Shown: positions 1 to 9,692, numbered from the stretch's first letter. The stretch is 64,000 nucleotides of DNA from Neotabrizicola shimadae (GCF_019623905.1 NZ_CP069370.1:2356001-2420000), one strand, 5' to 3'. The notes: generated by a model from the letters alone, not told the origin. Translations and numbers: made by a program.

Positions 1-1
1 G

Positions 2-1090
2 CTGGACATCGAGAAGGGTCATCTGCCGGTCTGGACCATGGTGGTGCCCGTGGTGGCGGCCGGGCTGGCGCTAGTGAAACTGTTGCACCTGACCGAGGGC
101 TGGGTGGTGCTGGCGCTGGCGGCACCCTTGCTTCTGGGATCGGTCTTTGCCGCGGTGACCCATGCCGAGGTTCTGGCGCTGCGCCTGGGCGAGCCTTTCG
201 GGTCGATCCTGCTGGCGGTTGCGGTGACGGTGATCGAGGTCGGGCTGATCCTGTCGATCATGCTGAGCGATCCGGTGGCCGGGCAGATCGTGGCGCGCGA
301 CACGGTTCTGGCGACCGTGATGCTGGTGCTGAACCTGATCGTGGGCCTTTGCCTTGTGCTGGGCGGCGTGCGGCATGGCGAACAGAAGTTTTCCACCGAT
401 GGCGCGGCATCGGCCCTGGCTGTGCTGGGCACGCTGGCGGGACTTGCGCTGATCCTGCCGGACTTCACCACGACGGGCGCCGGGGCAAGCTACAGTCGGG
501 GACAGCTTCTGCTGGTCGCGGCCGCCGCCCTGGGGCTTTATGCCGTCTTCGTCTTCGTGCAGACCGTGCGGCACCGCGACTATTTCCTGGACAATGCCGT
601 GGTGGGGGAAGGCAACCCGCATCCGCCGCCCCCGGCCACCCTGGCGCGGCGCAGCCTGATCCTTCTGCTGCTGGCGCTGTTTGCCGTGGTGATCCTGGCC
701 AAGGCGCTGTCGACCCCGCTGGCGGCGGGGGTGGCGGCCGCGGGGTTGCCGCCGGAAGTGACCGGGGTCGTCGTGGCGGCGGTCGTGCTGCTGCCGGAGA
801 GCATTGCCGCAATCCGCTCGGCCTTAGGCAACCGGCTGCAGAACAGCCTGAACCTGGCGCTTGGATCGGGCATCGCCTCGATCGGGCTGACCTTGCCGGC
901 GGTGGCGGCGGCATCGCTGATCTTTGGCCTGCCCATCGTGCTGGGGGTGAGCCCGGCTCAGGTGGCGCTGCTGACGCTGACGCTGTTCGCGGCGATCCTG
1001 ACCCTGGGCACCGGGCGCACCACGATCTTGCAGGGCGCGGTGCATCTGACGCTGGCGGTGGCCTTCCTGATGGTGACGGTGCTGCCCTGA
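2..1090 (+). CDS. chaA: Ca2+/H+ antiporter (CaCA family), 5' end outside window
   Basis: Inner-membrane cation/proton exchanger of the ChaA/CaCA type. The frame is open to the left edge. The first in-window ATG (38) lies inside the hydrophobic protein, so the true start is probably upstream. About ten hydrophobic segments are visible. The two inverted alpha-repeats of the family can be read: one around GEPFGSILLAVAVTVIEVG, the other around VVLLPESIAAIRSALGN followed by SLNLALGSGIASIG, each with its ion-binding glutamate. Length fits the roughly 360-residue family. No partner gene is adjacent, and glmM ends convergently about 100 bp downstream. Whether it prefers Ca2+, Na+ or K+ cannot be read from sequence. 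Confidence 0.8.
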   Translation: MDIEKGHLPVWTMVVPVVAAGLALVKLLHLTEGWVVLALAAPLLLGSVFAAVTHAEVLALRLGEPFGSILLAVAVTVIEVGLILSIMLSDPVAGQIVARDTVLATVMLVLNLIVGLCLVLGGVRHGEQKFSTDGAASALAVLGTLAGLALILPDFTTTGAGASYSRGQLLLVAAAALGLYAVFVFVQTVRHRDYFLDNAVVGEGNPHPPPPATLARRSLILLLLALFAVVILAKALSTPLAAGVAAAGLPPEVTGVVVAAVVLLPESIAAIRSALGNRLQNSLNLALGSGIASIGLTLPAVAAASLIFGLPIVLGVSPAQVALLTLTLFAAILTLGTGRTTILQGAVHLTLAVAFLMVTVLP

Positions 1091-1151
1091 GCCCCTGGGT
1101 CGGGCGGCGGCTGATTTTTCGCAGGAAAATCGCGGGCTTCGGCCAGACGGG

Positions 1152-1196
1152 TTTCCGTCAGGCCAATTTCCGTCAGGCCGATTTCCGTCAGACGGC
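1152..1196. repeat. Three tandem 15-bp repeats over the glmM stop codon
   Basis: Three near-identical 15-bp units (TTTCCGTCAGGCCAA, TTTCCGTCAGGCCGA, then a diverged third) run directly into the glmM stop codon at 1188-1190. The unit length is a multiple of three, so it could have arisen by slippage without breaking a frame. No function is evident. Confidence 0.8.
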
Positions 1197-2534
1197 GGCC
1201 TTCACCGCCTCGACGATCTCGCCCACCACTTCGGCCAGCATCGCCTCGTCCTCGCATTCGGCCATGACGCGGACCAGGGGTTCGGTGCCCGACTTGCGGA
1301 TCAGGAGCCGGCCCTTGCCGTTCATCCGCGCCTCTGCGCCAGAGATGGCGGCGATGACGGCGGGGGCTTCCAACGGGCGGGCGCCTTCGCCGTAGCGGAC
1401 GTTCTTCAGCATCTGCGGCACGGTGGCGAACTGGCGGGTCAGTTCCGAGGCGTCGCGGTCGGTGCGGGCCATTTCGGCCAGGAACTGGAGCCCCGCGATG
1501 AGGCCGTCGCCGGTGGTGGCGTAGTCGGTCATCACGATATGTCCCGACTGTTCTCCGCCCAGGTTCCAGCCGCCGCGGCGCATCGCCTCGACTACGTAGC
1601 GGTCGCCGACGGGCGTGCGTTCCAGGTGCAGGCCCTGGGCGGCCAGGTGGCGTTCGAGGCCCAGGTTGGACATGACGGTCGCCACGAGGGTGCGCCCGCG
1701 CAGCTTGCCCTCTTGCGCCCACCGGGTGGCCAGCAGGGCCATGATCTGGTCGCCGTCGGCCACCTGGCCATGTTCGTCGAGGATCATCACCCGGTCGGCA
1801 TCGCCGTCGAGGCAGATGCCGACATGGGCGCCGTGGGCCACCACGGCCTCGGCCGCGGTCTGGGTGTAGGTGGAACCGCAGCGGTCGTTGATGTTGGTGC
1901 CGTTGGGGGAAACCCCCACCGGGATCACGTCTGCGCCGAGTTCCCAAAGCACCTCTGGCGCGGCGCGGTAGGCGGCGCCGTTGGCGCAGTCGATCACCAC
2001 CTTCAGCCCGTCGAGGCGCAGGCCCGCCGGGAAGGTGGTCTTGGCATATTCCTGATAGCGGCCGCGGCCGTCCTCGATGCGGCGGGCGCGTCCGATCTGT
2101 TCGGGGGGGGCCAGGTCGGGGGCGGATTCAAGGATGGATTCGATCTCTTCCTCGGCCTCATCGGACAGCTTGAAGCCGTCGGGGCCGAAGAACTTGATGC
2201 CGTTGTCCTGGTGCGGGTTGTGGCTGGCCGAGATCATCACACCCAGGTCGGCGCGCATGGAGCGGGTGAGGAAGCCCACGGCGGGGGTGGGGATGGGGCC
2301 GAGCAGCAGGACGTTCATGCCGGTGGAGGTGAGCCCGGCGGTGAGGGCGTTTTCCAGCATGTAGCCCGACAGGCGCGTGTCCTTGCCGATGACGACGCGG
2401 TGGCCCGAGGCGGCGCCGTCGCGGCGGAAGAAGCGTCCGGCGGCGGCGCCGAGCTTCAGGGCCATTTCGGCGGTCATGGGATAGGTGTTGGCGGTGCCGC
2501 GCACGCCGTCGGTGCCGAAGAGTTTCCTGCTCAT
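1188..2534 (-). CDS. glmM: Phosphoglucosamine mutase
   Basis: Converts glucosamine-6-phosphate to glucosamine-1-phosphate, the committed cytosolic step toward UDP-GlcNAc for peptidoglycan and LPS. 448 residues, the usual length. The phosphoserine loop SASHNP sits near residue 104, the Mg-binding loop DGDADR near 240 and the sugar-binding EQSGH near 325. The C-terminal phosphate-binding RKSGTEP is present. The ATG overlaps the folP stop as ATGA, so the two are translationally coupled. Identification is secure. Confidence 0.97.
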   Translation of the reverse strand: MSRKLFGTDGVRGTANTYPMTAEMALKLGAAAGRFFRRDGAASGHRVVIGKDTRLSGYMLENALTAGLTSTGMNVLLLGPIPTPAVGFLTRSMRADLGVMISASHNPHQDNGIKFFGPDGFKLSDEAEEEIESILESAPDLAPPEQIGRARRIEDGRGRYQEYAKTTFPAGLRLDGLKVVIDCANGAAYRAAPEVLWELGADVIPVGVSPNGTNINDRCGSTYTQTAAEAVVAHGAHVGICLDGDADRVMILDEHGQVADGDQIMALLATRWAQEGKLRGRTLVATVMSNLGLERHLAAQGLHLERTPVGDRYVVEAMRRGGWNLGGEQSGHIVMTDYATTGDGLIAGLQFLAEMARTDRDASELTRQFATVPQMLKNVRYGEGARPLEAPAVIAAISGAEARMNGKGRLLIRKSGTEPLVRVMAECEDEAMLAEVVGEIVEAVKAAV

Positions 2535-3541
2535 GCCTCTTCTCCTGTGGTTGTGGCCCGCCAGAGGCGAAGTGCCTGGGCGGTTTCTTGCGCGTCATGG
2601 ACGCGGATAATCTGAACGCCCTGTGCCGCGCCGTGCAGCGCCACGGCGAGCGAGCCGGGCAAGCGGCGGTCGGGATCCTGTTCCCGCGCGAGCGTGCCGA
2701 TGAACCGCTTGCGCGAGGCGCCAAGCAGGATCGGCACGCCGAGGCCGTGGAAGACGGAAAGGCGGGCCAGGAGGGCGAGGTTGTGGGCGAGCGTCTTGCC
2801 GAAGCCGATTCCGGGATCGGCCATGATGTTGGCGCGGGGGATGCCGAGTGCCAGGGCATGGGCGATGCGTTCCGCCAGGGCGGCATAGACATCCAGCACC
2901 ACATCGTCATAGGCGGGCGCGTCCTGCATCGTGGCGGGGGTGGCGATGGAGTGCATCAGCACCACCGGCGCGCGTCTTGCTGCAGCCAGCGGGCCGAGCG
3001 CGGGGTCAAAGCGGAAGGCGGCGACGTCGTTCACCACCTGCGCGCCGGCCTGAAGCGCGGCGTTGGCCACAGGGGCCTTGCGGGTGTCGATGGAAACCGG
3101 CGTGGCGAGGCCGGCTTCGCGCAGGGCGGCGATCACCGGGGCGGTGCGGGCGATCTCGTCGGCCACGGAGACCTCGGCGGCGCCGGGACGGGTGCTTTCG
3201 CCGCCGATGTCCAGCATGTCGGAGGCGGCAGCCAGGGCGCGGGCTTGGGCAAGGGCAGCCTCGGGGGAAAGGAAACGGCCGCCGTCGGAAAAGCTGTCGG
3301 GCGTGACGTTCAGGATGCCCATGACGCGGGGACGGTCCATCGCCAGCCCGGCAAAGGCGGGGCGGTGGTCGGCAAGGGTGTCGCGCGTCTCGGGCGGAAG
3401 GTCGCGGGCCGGGACAAGCCGGGGCGCCCTGCCCCGTTCCAGCACCTCTACCCTGTCAAACCAGCAGGGACCGCCCGCCACAGGCAAGGCGCCTGCGGGG
3501 CGGGCAGGATCGGTCATCGCGACGGGGCGGTAGCAGATCAT
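2531..3541 (-). CDS. folP: Dihydropteroate synthase
   Basis: Condenses 6-hydroxymethyl-dihydropterin pyrophosphate with p-aminobenzoate in folate synthesis, and is the sulfonamide target. The TIM-barrel signatures [25 protein letters not shown] and the C-terminal GASRKRFIG are all visible. A 50-60 residue N-terminal extension precedes the barrel. The start is uncertain: ATG at 3541 (MICYRP) and ATG at 3517 (MTDPARP) are both possible and neither has a strong Shine-Dalgarno. The frame stays open to a TTG at 3577. It lies just downstream of folB, so two consecutive folate steps are co-transcribed with glmM. Confidence 0.95.
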   Translation of the reverse strand: MICYRPVAMTDPARPAGALPVAGGPCWFDRVEVLERGRAPRLVPARDLPPETRDTLADHRPAFAGLAMDRPRVMGILNVTPDSFSDGGRFLSPEAALAQARALAAASDMLDIGGESTRPGAAEVSVADEIARTAPVIAALREAGLATPVSIDTRKAPVANAALQAGAQVVNDVAAFRFDPALGPLAAARRAPVVLMHSIATPATMQDAPAYDDVVLDVYAALAERIAHALALGIPRANIMADPGIGFGKTLAHNLALLARLSVFHGLGVPILLGASRKRFIGTLAREQDPDRRLPGSLAVALHGAAQGVQIIRVHDAQETAQALRLWRATTTGEEA

Positions 3542-3586
3542 GTGGTCGGGGATAGGACCGCGCCCGGTTTCACGCAAGATGCAGGG

Positions 3587-4495
3587 TCACGCCCGCGTGA
3601 CCGGCACGCGGCTTCCCGCCGGAAGCGCAACATCGCCGTGAACAGTCAGCGAGCGCGCCGCCATGGTTTCGGCCAGCCAGAGCGCCAGCGCCACGGGTTC
3701 GCGCGAGGTCGGGCCGTCCACGGCATCCAGCACCAGCTTGGACGGCGCCCACACCACGGTCTGGCCGCGTTTCATGGCCCAGTCGATCTCGGTCCGCGTG
3801 GCGACCACCACGCAGCGCGGGTCGCGGGCCGCCAGCACCCAGGCGTTCTGTTCGATGGCCAGAAGGTCGATGCGCCGCTGCGTCGGCTTGTGGCCGGTCT
3901 GGGGGCGGGGCAGGTCCGGCAGACCCACGGCGAGGATCAGCGGGTCGCCGGCGGCAAGCAGCGCATCCAGACGGGCCGAAAGATCCGGTGCGCCGATGGC
4001 GGCATTGTCGAGGAAGACCACGCAAGGGTGCACCGCGCGGTCTGTGCCATCGGCCGCCAGCGCGCGCACGGGTGCTTCGGCGCGCGAGCGGACGATTTCC
4101 ACGCCCAGCTTGTAGGGGCCGATGTCCAGCTTTTCGATGCGCACGAAGGCGCGCATCGCCTGTGGTTCTGCCAGGATGCGTTCCGCCACCCGCTCTGCCA
4201 GGGTTTCCAGCAGGTTCAGCCGCTCTGCCGCCAGTTCCTCGGCAATCGCCTCGGTCAGGCGGTCATAGCTGAGGATGCGGTCCACGTCGTCGTCGATGGG
4301 CTGGGAGATGGGGCGCACCTCGACCACGATGTTGAACATCAGCCGCTGGCGGTGGCCTCGTTCCTTCTGGAAGGCGCCGATGTCGGCCTCGACCACATGG
4401 TCGCGCAAGCTGATGCGGTCGCGCGGGTCCGAAGGGGCCGAGGCGAGGCTGCGCTCTTCGGGATGGGCGAAGGCAAGGCGGATGTCGGTGGTCAT
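3587..4495 (-). CDS. folB: Dihydroneopterin aldolase with C-terminal extension
   Basis: 302 residues, against about 120 for a plain dihydroneopterin aldolase. Residues about 30-140 form the aldolase domain: HVVEADIGAFQKERG, the SYDRL tyrosine, the LLETLAERVAE glutamate and a lysine in EKLDIGPYKLG. This domain releases glycolaldehyde from dihydroneopterin. The remaining roughly 160 residues, starting near VHPCVVFLDN, form a second alpha/beta-looking domain that I do not recognise. The start is taken at MTTDIRL (4495); the frame extends to 4555. It is the first gene of the folB-folP-glmM run. The aldolase call is firm; the extra domain is unassigned. Confidence 0.88.
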   Translation of the reverse strand: MTTDIRLAFAHPEERSLASAPSDPRDRISLRDHVVEADIGAFQKERGHRQRLMFNIVVEVRPISQPIDDDVDRILSYDRLTEAIAEELAAERLNLLETLAERVAERILAEPQAMRAFVRIEKLDIGPYKLGVEIVRSRAEAPVRALAADGTDRAVHPCVVFLDNAAIGAPDLSARLDALLAAGDPLILAVGLPDLPRPQTGHKPTQRRIDLLAIEQNAWVLAARDPRCVVVATRTEIDWAMKRGQTVVWAPSKLVLDAVDGPTSREPVALALWLAETMAARSLTVHGDVALPAGSRVPVTRA

Positions 4496-4795
4496 GGCAT
4501 CTGTCCGGGGTAAGCTTGGGCCCAGTCTAGCAGAGCCGGTGGCGGGGCGTTGCATGATCGCGCCCCCTTCTGCAAGGGGGGCGACGGCGGCCGGCGGCGG
4601 AGGAGGGCCTTCTGCCCCCCGGTCCGAGGCAGGCCCTGGGCTCCCTCCGAGAGTGTTTTCGCAAGGAAGAAGCTGGTTTCTTCTTTGCCCAAGTACTCCC
4701 GCGCGGAGCGCAAACCGGAACCTTCGCGGCTCTTTGGCCGCGAAGGTGACAGAAAGGCGTGCCGCCGCTTGCGGCGGCTCAATCGAACGGGTGGC
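4496..4795. other. 300-bp gene-free gap with stacked hairpins
   Basis: No convincing gene is present. The gap holds a C-rich/G-rich hairpin near 4561-4582, a perfect 10-bp stem at 4721-4730/4737-4746 with loop TCTTTG, and the 8-bp stem at 4761-4778 listed separately. It must also carry the folB promoter on the minus strand, but no clear -35/-10 pair stands out. Confidence 0.6.
4761..4778 (-). terminator. Terminator-like hairpin after the ppdK-like gene
   Basis: Perfect 8-bp stem GCCGCCGC/GCGGCGGC with a 2-nt loop, 17 bp beyond the stop codon. It is followed on the minus strand by ACGCCTTTC, a weak U-run. Confidence 0.55.
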
Positions 4796-7348
4796 TCAAG
4801 TCACGCCGCTTTCCCGGCGGTCGGTGATCGCCAGATGCGCAGCGGCGAGGCGGGCAAGAGGCACGCGGAAGGGCGAGCAGGAGACATAGTCGAAGCCCGC
4901 CTTGCGGCAGAAGGCGATGGATTCGGGGTTGCCGCCATGCTCGCCGCAGATCGAGACCACAAGGTCGGCGCGGGTGCGCCGGCCGCGGTCGGCTCCGATG
5001 AGCAGAAGCTCGCCCACGCCATCGACGTCCAGCGTGTGGAACGGGTCTTCGGGGAAGACACCCTGCTGGACATAGGTGTTCATGAAGCGGCCGGCATCGT
5101 CGCGCGACAGGCCGTAGGTCATTTGCGTGAGGTCGTTGGTGCCGAAGGACAGAAAGGCAGAATGCTGGGCGATCTCGCCGGCGCGGAGCGCGGCGCGCGG
5201 GGTTTCGACCATGACGCCCAGCCGGTAGTCGAAAGCCTGCCCGGAGTGGTTGCGCACCGTGGCGGCCACGGCGTCGATGCGGGTCTTGACCAGTTCCACC
5301 TCGCGCCGGGCCGAGACCAGCGGGATCATGATTTCCGGCACCACCGGATCGCCACGGCGGCCGACCTCGACCGTGGCCTCGAAGATGGCCTGGGCCTGCA
5401 TGTTGTAGATTTCGGGCAGGACCACGCCGAGGCGCACCCCGCGCATCCCGAGCATGGGGTTGAATTCGGCCAGCGCCTCGGCACGGCGGGTGACGTCGCT
5501 GAGCGGCTTGTCGAGCGCTTCGGCCAGGTCGCGCAGCCCTTCGCGCGACTGGGGCAGGAATTCGTGCAGCGGCGGGTCGAAGAGGCGGATGCAGACCGGC
5601 TTGCCGCGCATGATCTCGAACAGTTGCACGAAATCGGCGCGCTGCATCGGCAGGAGCCTGTCGAGCGCGGCGGCGCGGTCCTGCGGCGTATCGGCGAAGA
5701 TCATCTCGCGCATGACGACGAGGCGGTCCTCGTCGAAGAACATGTGTTCGGTCCGGCACAGGCCGATCCCCTCGGCCTCGAAGCGGCGGGCGAGTTCGGC
5801 ATCGGCCGGCGTGTCGGCATTGGCCCGGATGCCGATGTCGCGGGCCTGGTCGGCCCAATGCAGGAGCTTGCGGAAGTTTTCGTCCAGCGCGGGGGGCAGC
5901 ATCGCGGCTTCGCCCGCCAGCGCCTCGCCTGCGGTGCCGTCCAGCGTGATGCGGTCGCCTTCGCGGAAGATGCGGCCATCGGCGGCGGTGAGCTTCTTGT
6001 CCTTGCTGTCGAGGCGCAGACCCGATGCCCCCACCACGCAGGGCACGCCGAGGCCGCGGGCGATCACCGCGGCATGGGAGGTGACGCCGCCGCGTTCGGT
6101 GAGTACGCCCACGGCAGAATGCATGCCGCGGATGTCTTCGGGCGCGGTCTCGCGGCGCACGAGGATGCAGGGCTCGCCGCGCGAGGCAAAGCTTTGCGCG
6201 GCGGCCGAGGAGAAGACCAGCGCACCGGCGGCGGCGCCGGGAGAAGCGGCGATGCCGCGGGCGAAGACGTCACGGGGGCCGCGCGGATCGACCTGGTGGT
6301 GCAGGAGTTCCGACAGCGCGCGGGGTTCGACCCGCATCACCGCCTCGTCCCTTGTGATGACATGGTCGTCGGCCAGCGCCACGGCGATGCGAAGGCCCGC
6401 ACGGGAAGAGCGCTGGACGCGGACGGCATCGAGAACGGAGAGGCGGCCATCCTCGATGGTGAATTCGATCTGCATTTCCTCGCGCAGGCGGGCGCGGCAG
6501 GCGCTGCCATAGGCCACGAGGTCGGCGAAGATCTGGGGCGCGATGTCTTCCAGGGAGGGGCCGCGCAGGTCGCGGGTGAGGTAGAGCGCCTCGGTGCGTT
6601 TCAGCGCGTCGCGGCCCTGGCTTTGGCCAAGGTAGCGGCCGGTGATCTGCGGGTGGCCCGAGACGGGATCGACGAACTGGATGACGCCCGAGCCCGAGAT
6701 GCCGCCGGCGATGCCCTGGGCCATGGATTGCACGACGAGGCCGAGGGCGGCATCGGCGGGCGCGCCCTTGGCCTGGCGCAGGAGACGGGCGGAGGTGCCT
6801 TCCCAGGCGCGGGCCATCGAGCGCAACACTTCCGAAAGCTGGCGGGCCGGGTCCTCGGGGAAGGGTTCCTCCATCTCGTGTTCGTATTTACGCAGGGCGT
6901 CGCGGATGGATTCGGGCGACGCCTCGCGGGAATCGAACATGTCGGGGTCAAGACGGGCGACGTGGGTGGCGTAGGATTGCACGAATCGAAGATAGAGCGC
7001 GTCTGCGGCCGGCTGGCCGTGGAGTTTGGCAAGCGCCGCGTGGCGGGCGGCGTTGAGGCCCACGTTGAGGATGGTGGCTGGGCCGCCCCAATCGGGGTTC
7101 GCGGGCGAGGGGCGGACCGAGACGAGGGGGGCGTCGCCGAAGATCGCGAGAAGGGTGGCGCAGTCGACCACATGGCCTGCGGCGATGGCGCGGACGGCGG
7201 TGGCCGGAAGGGCCACGGTGCGGGGAACCGGCAGGTCCAGGCGGACGAGGCGTTGCAGGCACTTGGCGCGCCAGCCGTGCAGCGCGGCCGAGATGCGGCC
7301 GGTGGGGGTGACTTCGGCGAAGTCGGGGAAGGCGTCGAATTTCTGCAC
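4796..7348 (-). CDS. ppdK: Pyruvate,phosphate dikinase-like PEP-utilising protein
   Basis: 850 residues. The phosphohistidine domain has the swivelling-His signature GGVTSHAAVIARGLG. The C-terminal PEP/pyruvate TIM barrel is well kept: GIGLCRTEHMFF, CIRLFDPPLHEFLP, NPMLGMRG, FGTNDLTQMTYG and the catalytic-cysteine loop ICGEHGGNPESI. The N-terminal ATP-grasp part is poorly conserved: the usual GMMDTVLN segment reads WGGPATILN, the glycine-rich GE-L-NAQGEDV segment reads GRYLGQSQGRDAL, and the usual QTR is missing. It may therefore not be an ordinary ATP-dependent dikinase. Start chosen at GTG 7348 because AGAGGA lies about 7 nt upstream. It follows glyS on the same strand. Confidence 0.8.
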   Translation of the reverse strand: MQKFDAFPDFAEVTPTGRISAALHGWRAKCLQRLVRLDLPVPRTVALPATAVRAIAAGHVVDCATLLAIFGDAPLVSVRPSPANPDWGGPATILNVGLNAARHAALAKLHGQPAADALYLRFVQSYATHVARLDPDMFDSREASPESIRDALRKYEHEMEEPFPEDPARQLSEVLRSMARAWEGTSARLLRQAKGAPADAALGLVVQSMAQGIAGGISGSGVIQFVDPVSGHPQITGRYLGQSQGRDALKRTEALYLTRDLRGPSLEDIAPQIFADLVAYGSACRARLREEMQIEFTIEDGRLSVLDAVRVQRSSRAGLRIAVALADDHVITRDEAVMRVEPRALSELLHHQVDPRGPRDVFARGIAASPGAAAGALVFSSAAAQSFASRGEPCILVRRETAPEDIRGMHSAVGVLTERGGVTSHAAVIARGLGVPCVVGASGLRLDSKDKKLTAADGRIFREGDRITLDGTAGEALAGEAAMLPPALDENFRKLLHWADQARDIGIRANADTPADAELARRFEAEGIGLCRTEHMFFDEDRLVVMREMIFADTPQDRAAALDRLLPMQRADFVQLFEIMRGKPVCIRLFDPPLHEFLPQSREGLRDLAEALDKPLSDVTRRAEALAEFNPMLGMRGVRLGVVLPEIYNMQAQAIFEATVEVGRRGDPVVPEIMIPLVSARREVELVKTRIDAVAATVRNHSGQAFDYRLGVMVETPRAALRAGEIAQHSAFLSFGTNDLTQMTYGLSRDDAGRFMNTYVQQGVFPEDPFHTLDVDGVGELLLIGADRGRRTRADLVVSICGEHGGNPESIAFCRKAGFDYVSCSPFRVPLARLAAAHLAITDRRESGVT

Positions 7349-7413
7349 TGCGGCATCCTCTGGCTGGCCGCAGGATACGCCGGAATGGGCGTGGCGCAAG
7401 CGGAGAGGTCGCA

Positions 7414-7482
7414 GGGGGGCTGTCTGCCCCCCTCCCCCCCGAGGATACTTCTTGAACAGAAGAAGGAGGGGCTCAGCCCTCG
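7414..7482 (-). terminator. Intergenic hairpin cluster between glyS and ppdK-like gene
   Basis: A GGGGGGC/GCCCCCC stem (7414-7432), a CTTCTT/AAGAAG inverted repeat (7448-7465) and a GAGGG/CCCTC pair around the glyS stop. The C-rich tract followed by a CTTCTT...AAGAAG element resembles intergenic sequence common in Rhodobacteraceae. It probably limits read-through from glyS. Confidence 0.45.
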
Positions 7483-9692
7483 ATCTTCGTCAGGTCCGCG
7501 ACCTGGCCGCAGGTGGCGCGGATACGGTGCAACAGGTTCAGGCGGTTGCGGCGGATGATCTGGTTGTCGGTGTTGATCTGGACTGCGGTGAAGAAGGCGT
7601 CGATGGGAGCGCGGAGTGCGGCCATGGCGCGCATGGCGGCGGGGAAGTCCTCCTTCGCCATGGCGGGGGCGATGGCGGCCTCGGCGGTGTCGAGGGCGGC
7701 GAAGAGGGCCTTTTCCTCGGGGGTTTCCGCGAATTTCGGGTCGGCGCCATAGGAGTATTCGACGCCGTCCTTTTCCTCGGCCTGGGTGAGGATGTTGTTG
7801 GCGCGCTTGAAGCCTTGCAGCAGGTTGGTGCCGTCTTCGGTTTTCAGGAGATCCGACAGCGCGGTGGCGCGGGCGACGAGCAGGGTCAGGTCGCAGTTGC
7901 CGGGCATGGCAAGCGAGGCGTCGATGACATCGTGGCGGATGCCCTGATCCTTCAGGAAGACCTTGAGACGGTCGTGGAGGAAGTCGCGCAGATCGTCGGT
8001 GATGGTGGGATCATGGTCGCGCACCAGAGAAAGCCACCCTGGGCCTGCGGTCTCGGCCTGCGTGATTAGCGCGCGGGTGGACTCGCCAAACATGCCGTGC
8101 GCCACGGCGGCCGACAGAAGCGGGGCGAGCAGATCGACGGATTGCGGCGCGGCGCCGATCTGGTGGCGCAGCACCTGAACATCGGCCGGGCGGTCGAAGG
8201 AGAGGCGCAAGTTGTTGGCAAGGATCAACCGGATCACACCAAGCGCCGCCCGCCGTAGCGCGAACGGGTCCTTCGACCCCGTGGGCTTCTCGTCAATCGC
8301 CCAGAAGCCGGTCAGCGTGTCGATCTTGTCGGCAAGCGCCACGGCGACCGAGACGGGCTCGGTCGGCACGGCATCGGACGGGCCGAGGGGGGAGTAGTGG
8401 TCGCGGGCGGCGAGCGCCACGGGTTCGGGCAGGCCGGCTTCGCGGGCGTAGTACATGCCCATCAGGCCCTGAAGCTCGGGGAATTCACCGACCATGGCCG
8501 AGCGGAGGTCTGCCTTGGCGACCCGCGCCGCCTGTTCGGCGAGGTCGGGGTCGGCGCCGACCACGGGGGCCAGTTCCCGGGCCAGCGCGGCGATGCGGTC
8601 GATGCGGGCCTTCTGGCTCCCAAGCTTATTGTGGAAGGTCACGTTGTCCAGCGCGTCGAGCCATTCGCCCATGCCGGCCTTGGCCACGCGCAGGTCGTTT
8701 TCCCAGAAGAAGCGGGCGTCGGAGAGGCGCGCGGTCAGCACCTTGTCGTTGCCTTTCAGGATCGTGGCGCCGTTGTCCGGCGTTTCGATGTTGGCGACGG
8801 TGACGTAGCCCTCGATCCGGCCGGTGCGGGGGTTCTTCACCGAGAAGAACTTCTGGTGTTCCTTCATCGAGGTTTGCAGCACCTCGGGCGGCAGGTGCAG
8901 GAACTGGTCCTTGATGCGGCCCATCAGCGGCACGGGCCATTCGACGAGGCCGGCGATTTCGGTAAGCAGGCCCTTGTCCTCGACCAGTTCCAGCCCTTGG
9001 GCGAAGGCCAGGTTCTGCGCGCCGGACCAGATGGCGGCCTCGCGCTCGGCGGGGTCAAGCATGACAAGGGCGCGGCGGAGTTTCGCGGCGTAGTCGTCGA
9101 AGGAATGGACGGTGAAGCGGCCCTGGCTGAGGAAGCGGTGGCCTTCGGTGGTGTTGGAGGCCTTGATGCCATCGACATCGAGCGGCACCACTTCGGCGCC
9201 GGCTTCGGTGGTGAGCAGGCAGAGGATGGAATGGAGCGGGCGCACCCAGCGAAGCGACCCGGACCCCCACCGCATGGACTTGGGCCAGGGGAAGCTGCGG
9301 ATGGTGGCGGCCAGAACCTCGGCCACGATTTCCGGCGCGGCGCGACCGGGCTTTTCGATCACGGCGAAGAGTGTGGCGCCGCCTTTCTTGTCCTCGCGCC
9401 GTTCCAGTTGGTCCAGCGTGAGGCCGGTGGCGCGGAGGAAGCCCTCGATGGCCTGGGCGGGGGCATCGGCGCGGGGGCCTTTGCGTTCCTCGCGCACGGG
9501 GCGGCTTTCGGCGGTGAGCCCTTCCACCGCCAGCGTCAGGCGGCGGGGGGTGGAGAAGGCGCCGGCCGAGGCATAGGTGAGGCCCGCCTCGACCAGCCCG
9601 TCGGTGACAAGCTTCTTCAGATCCTCGCGGGCCTTGGCGGCCATGCGGGCGGGGATTTCCTCGGAGAAGAGTTCGATCAGCAGGTCAGGCAT
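7473..9692 (-). CDS. glyS: Glycyl-tRNA synthetase beta subunit
   Basis: Beta chain of the bacterial alpha2-beta2 glycyl-tRNA synthetase, needed for tRNA-Gly binding. 739 residues, a little longer than the roughly 690 of E. coli. The N-terminal MPDLLIELFSEEIPARM is the family hallmark. WVRPLHSILCLL, the HKLGSQKARIDRI region and the C-terminal anticodon-binding helices follow. Its partner glyQ is at 12063-12995, separated by gltS, a DUF6446 gene and the opposed marC. gltS ends only 9 bp upstream, so glyS is probably co-transcribed with it. Confidence 0.96.
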   Translation of the reverse strand: MPDLLIELFSEEIPARMAAKAREDLKKLVTDGLVEAGLTYASAGAFSTPRRLTLAVEGLTAESRPVREERKGPRADAPAQAIEGFLRATGLTLDQLERREDKKGGATLFAVIEKPGRAAPEIVAEVLAATIRSFPWPKSMRWGSGSLRWVRPLHSILCLLTTEAGAEVVPLDVDGIKASNTTEGHRFLSQGRFTVHSFDDYAAKLRRALVMLDPAEREAAIWSGAQNLAFAQGLELVEDKGLLTEIAGLVEWPVPLMGRIKDQFLHLPPEVLQTSMKEHQKFFSVKNPRTGRIEGYVTVANIETPDNGATILKGNDKVLTARLSDARFFWENDLRVAKAGMGEWLDALDNVTFHNKLGSQKARIDRIAALARELAPVVGADPDLAEQAARVAKADLRSAMVGEFPELQGLMGMYYAREAGLPEPVALAARDHYSPLGPSDAVPTEPVSVAVALADKIDTLTGFWAIDEKPTGSKDPFALRRAALGVIRLILANNLRLSFDRPADVQVLRHQIGAAPQSVDLLAPLLSAAVAHGMFGESTRALITQAETAGPGWLSLVRDHDPTITDDLRDFLHDRLKVFLKDQGIRHDVIDASLAMPGNCDLTLLVARATALSDLLKTEDGTNLLQGFKRANNILTQAEEKDGVEYSYGADPKFAETPEEKALFAALDTAEAAIAPAMAKEDFPAAMRAMAALRAPIDAFFTAVQINTDNQIIRRNRLNLLHRIRATCGQVADLTKIEG

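Noticed and set aside
1152-1196. CRISPR or regulatory iteron array
   Set aside because: Units are 15 bp, contiguous without spacers, and overlap a coding end; simple tandem duplication explains them.
4550-7558. Open frame of about 1000 codons on the plus strand, antisense to the PPDK-like gene
   Set aside because: It mirrors a highly conserved enzyme on the other strand, its product is His/Gly/Asp-rich low-complexity sequence, and it has no recognisable domain. High-GC codon bias leaves antisense frames open.
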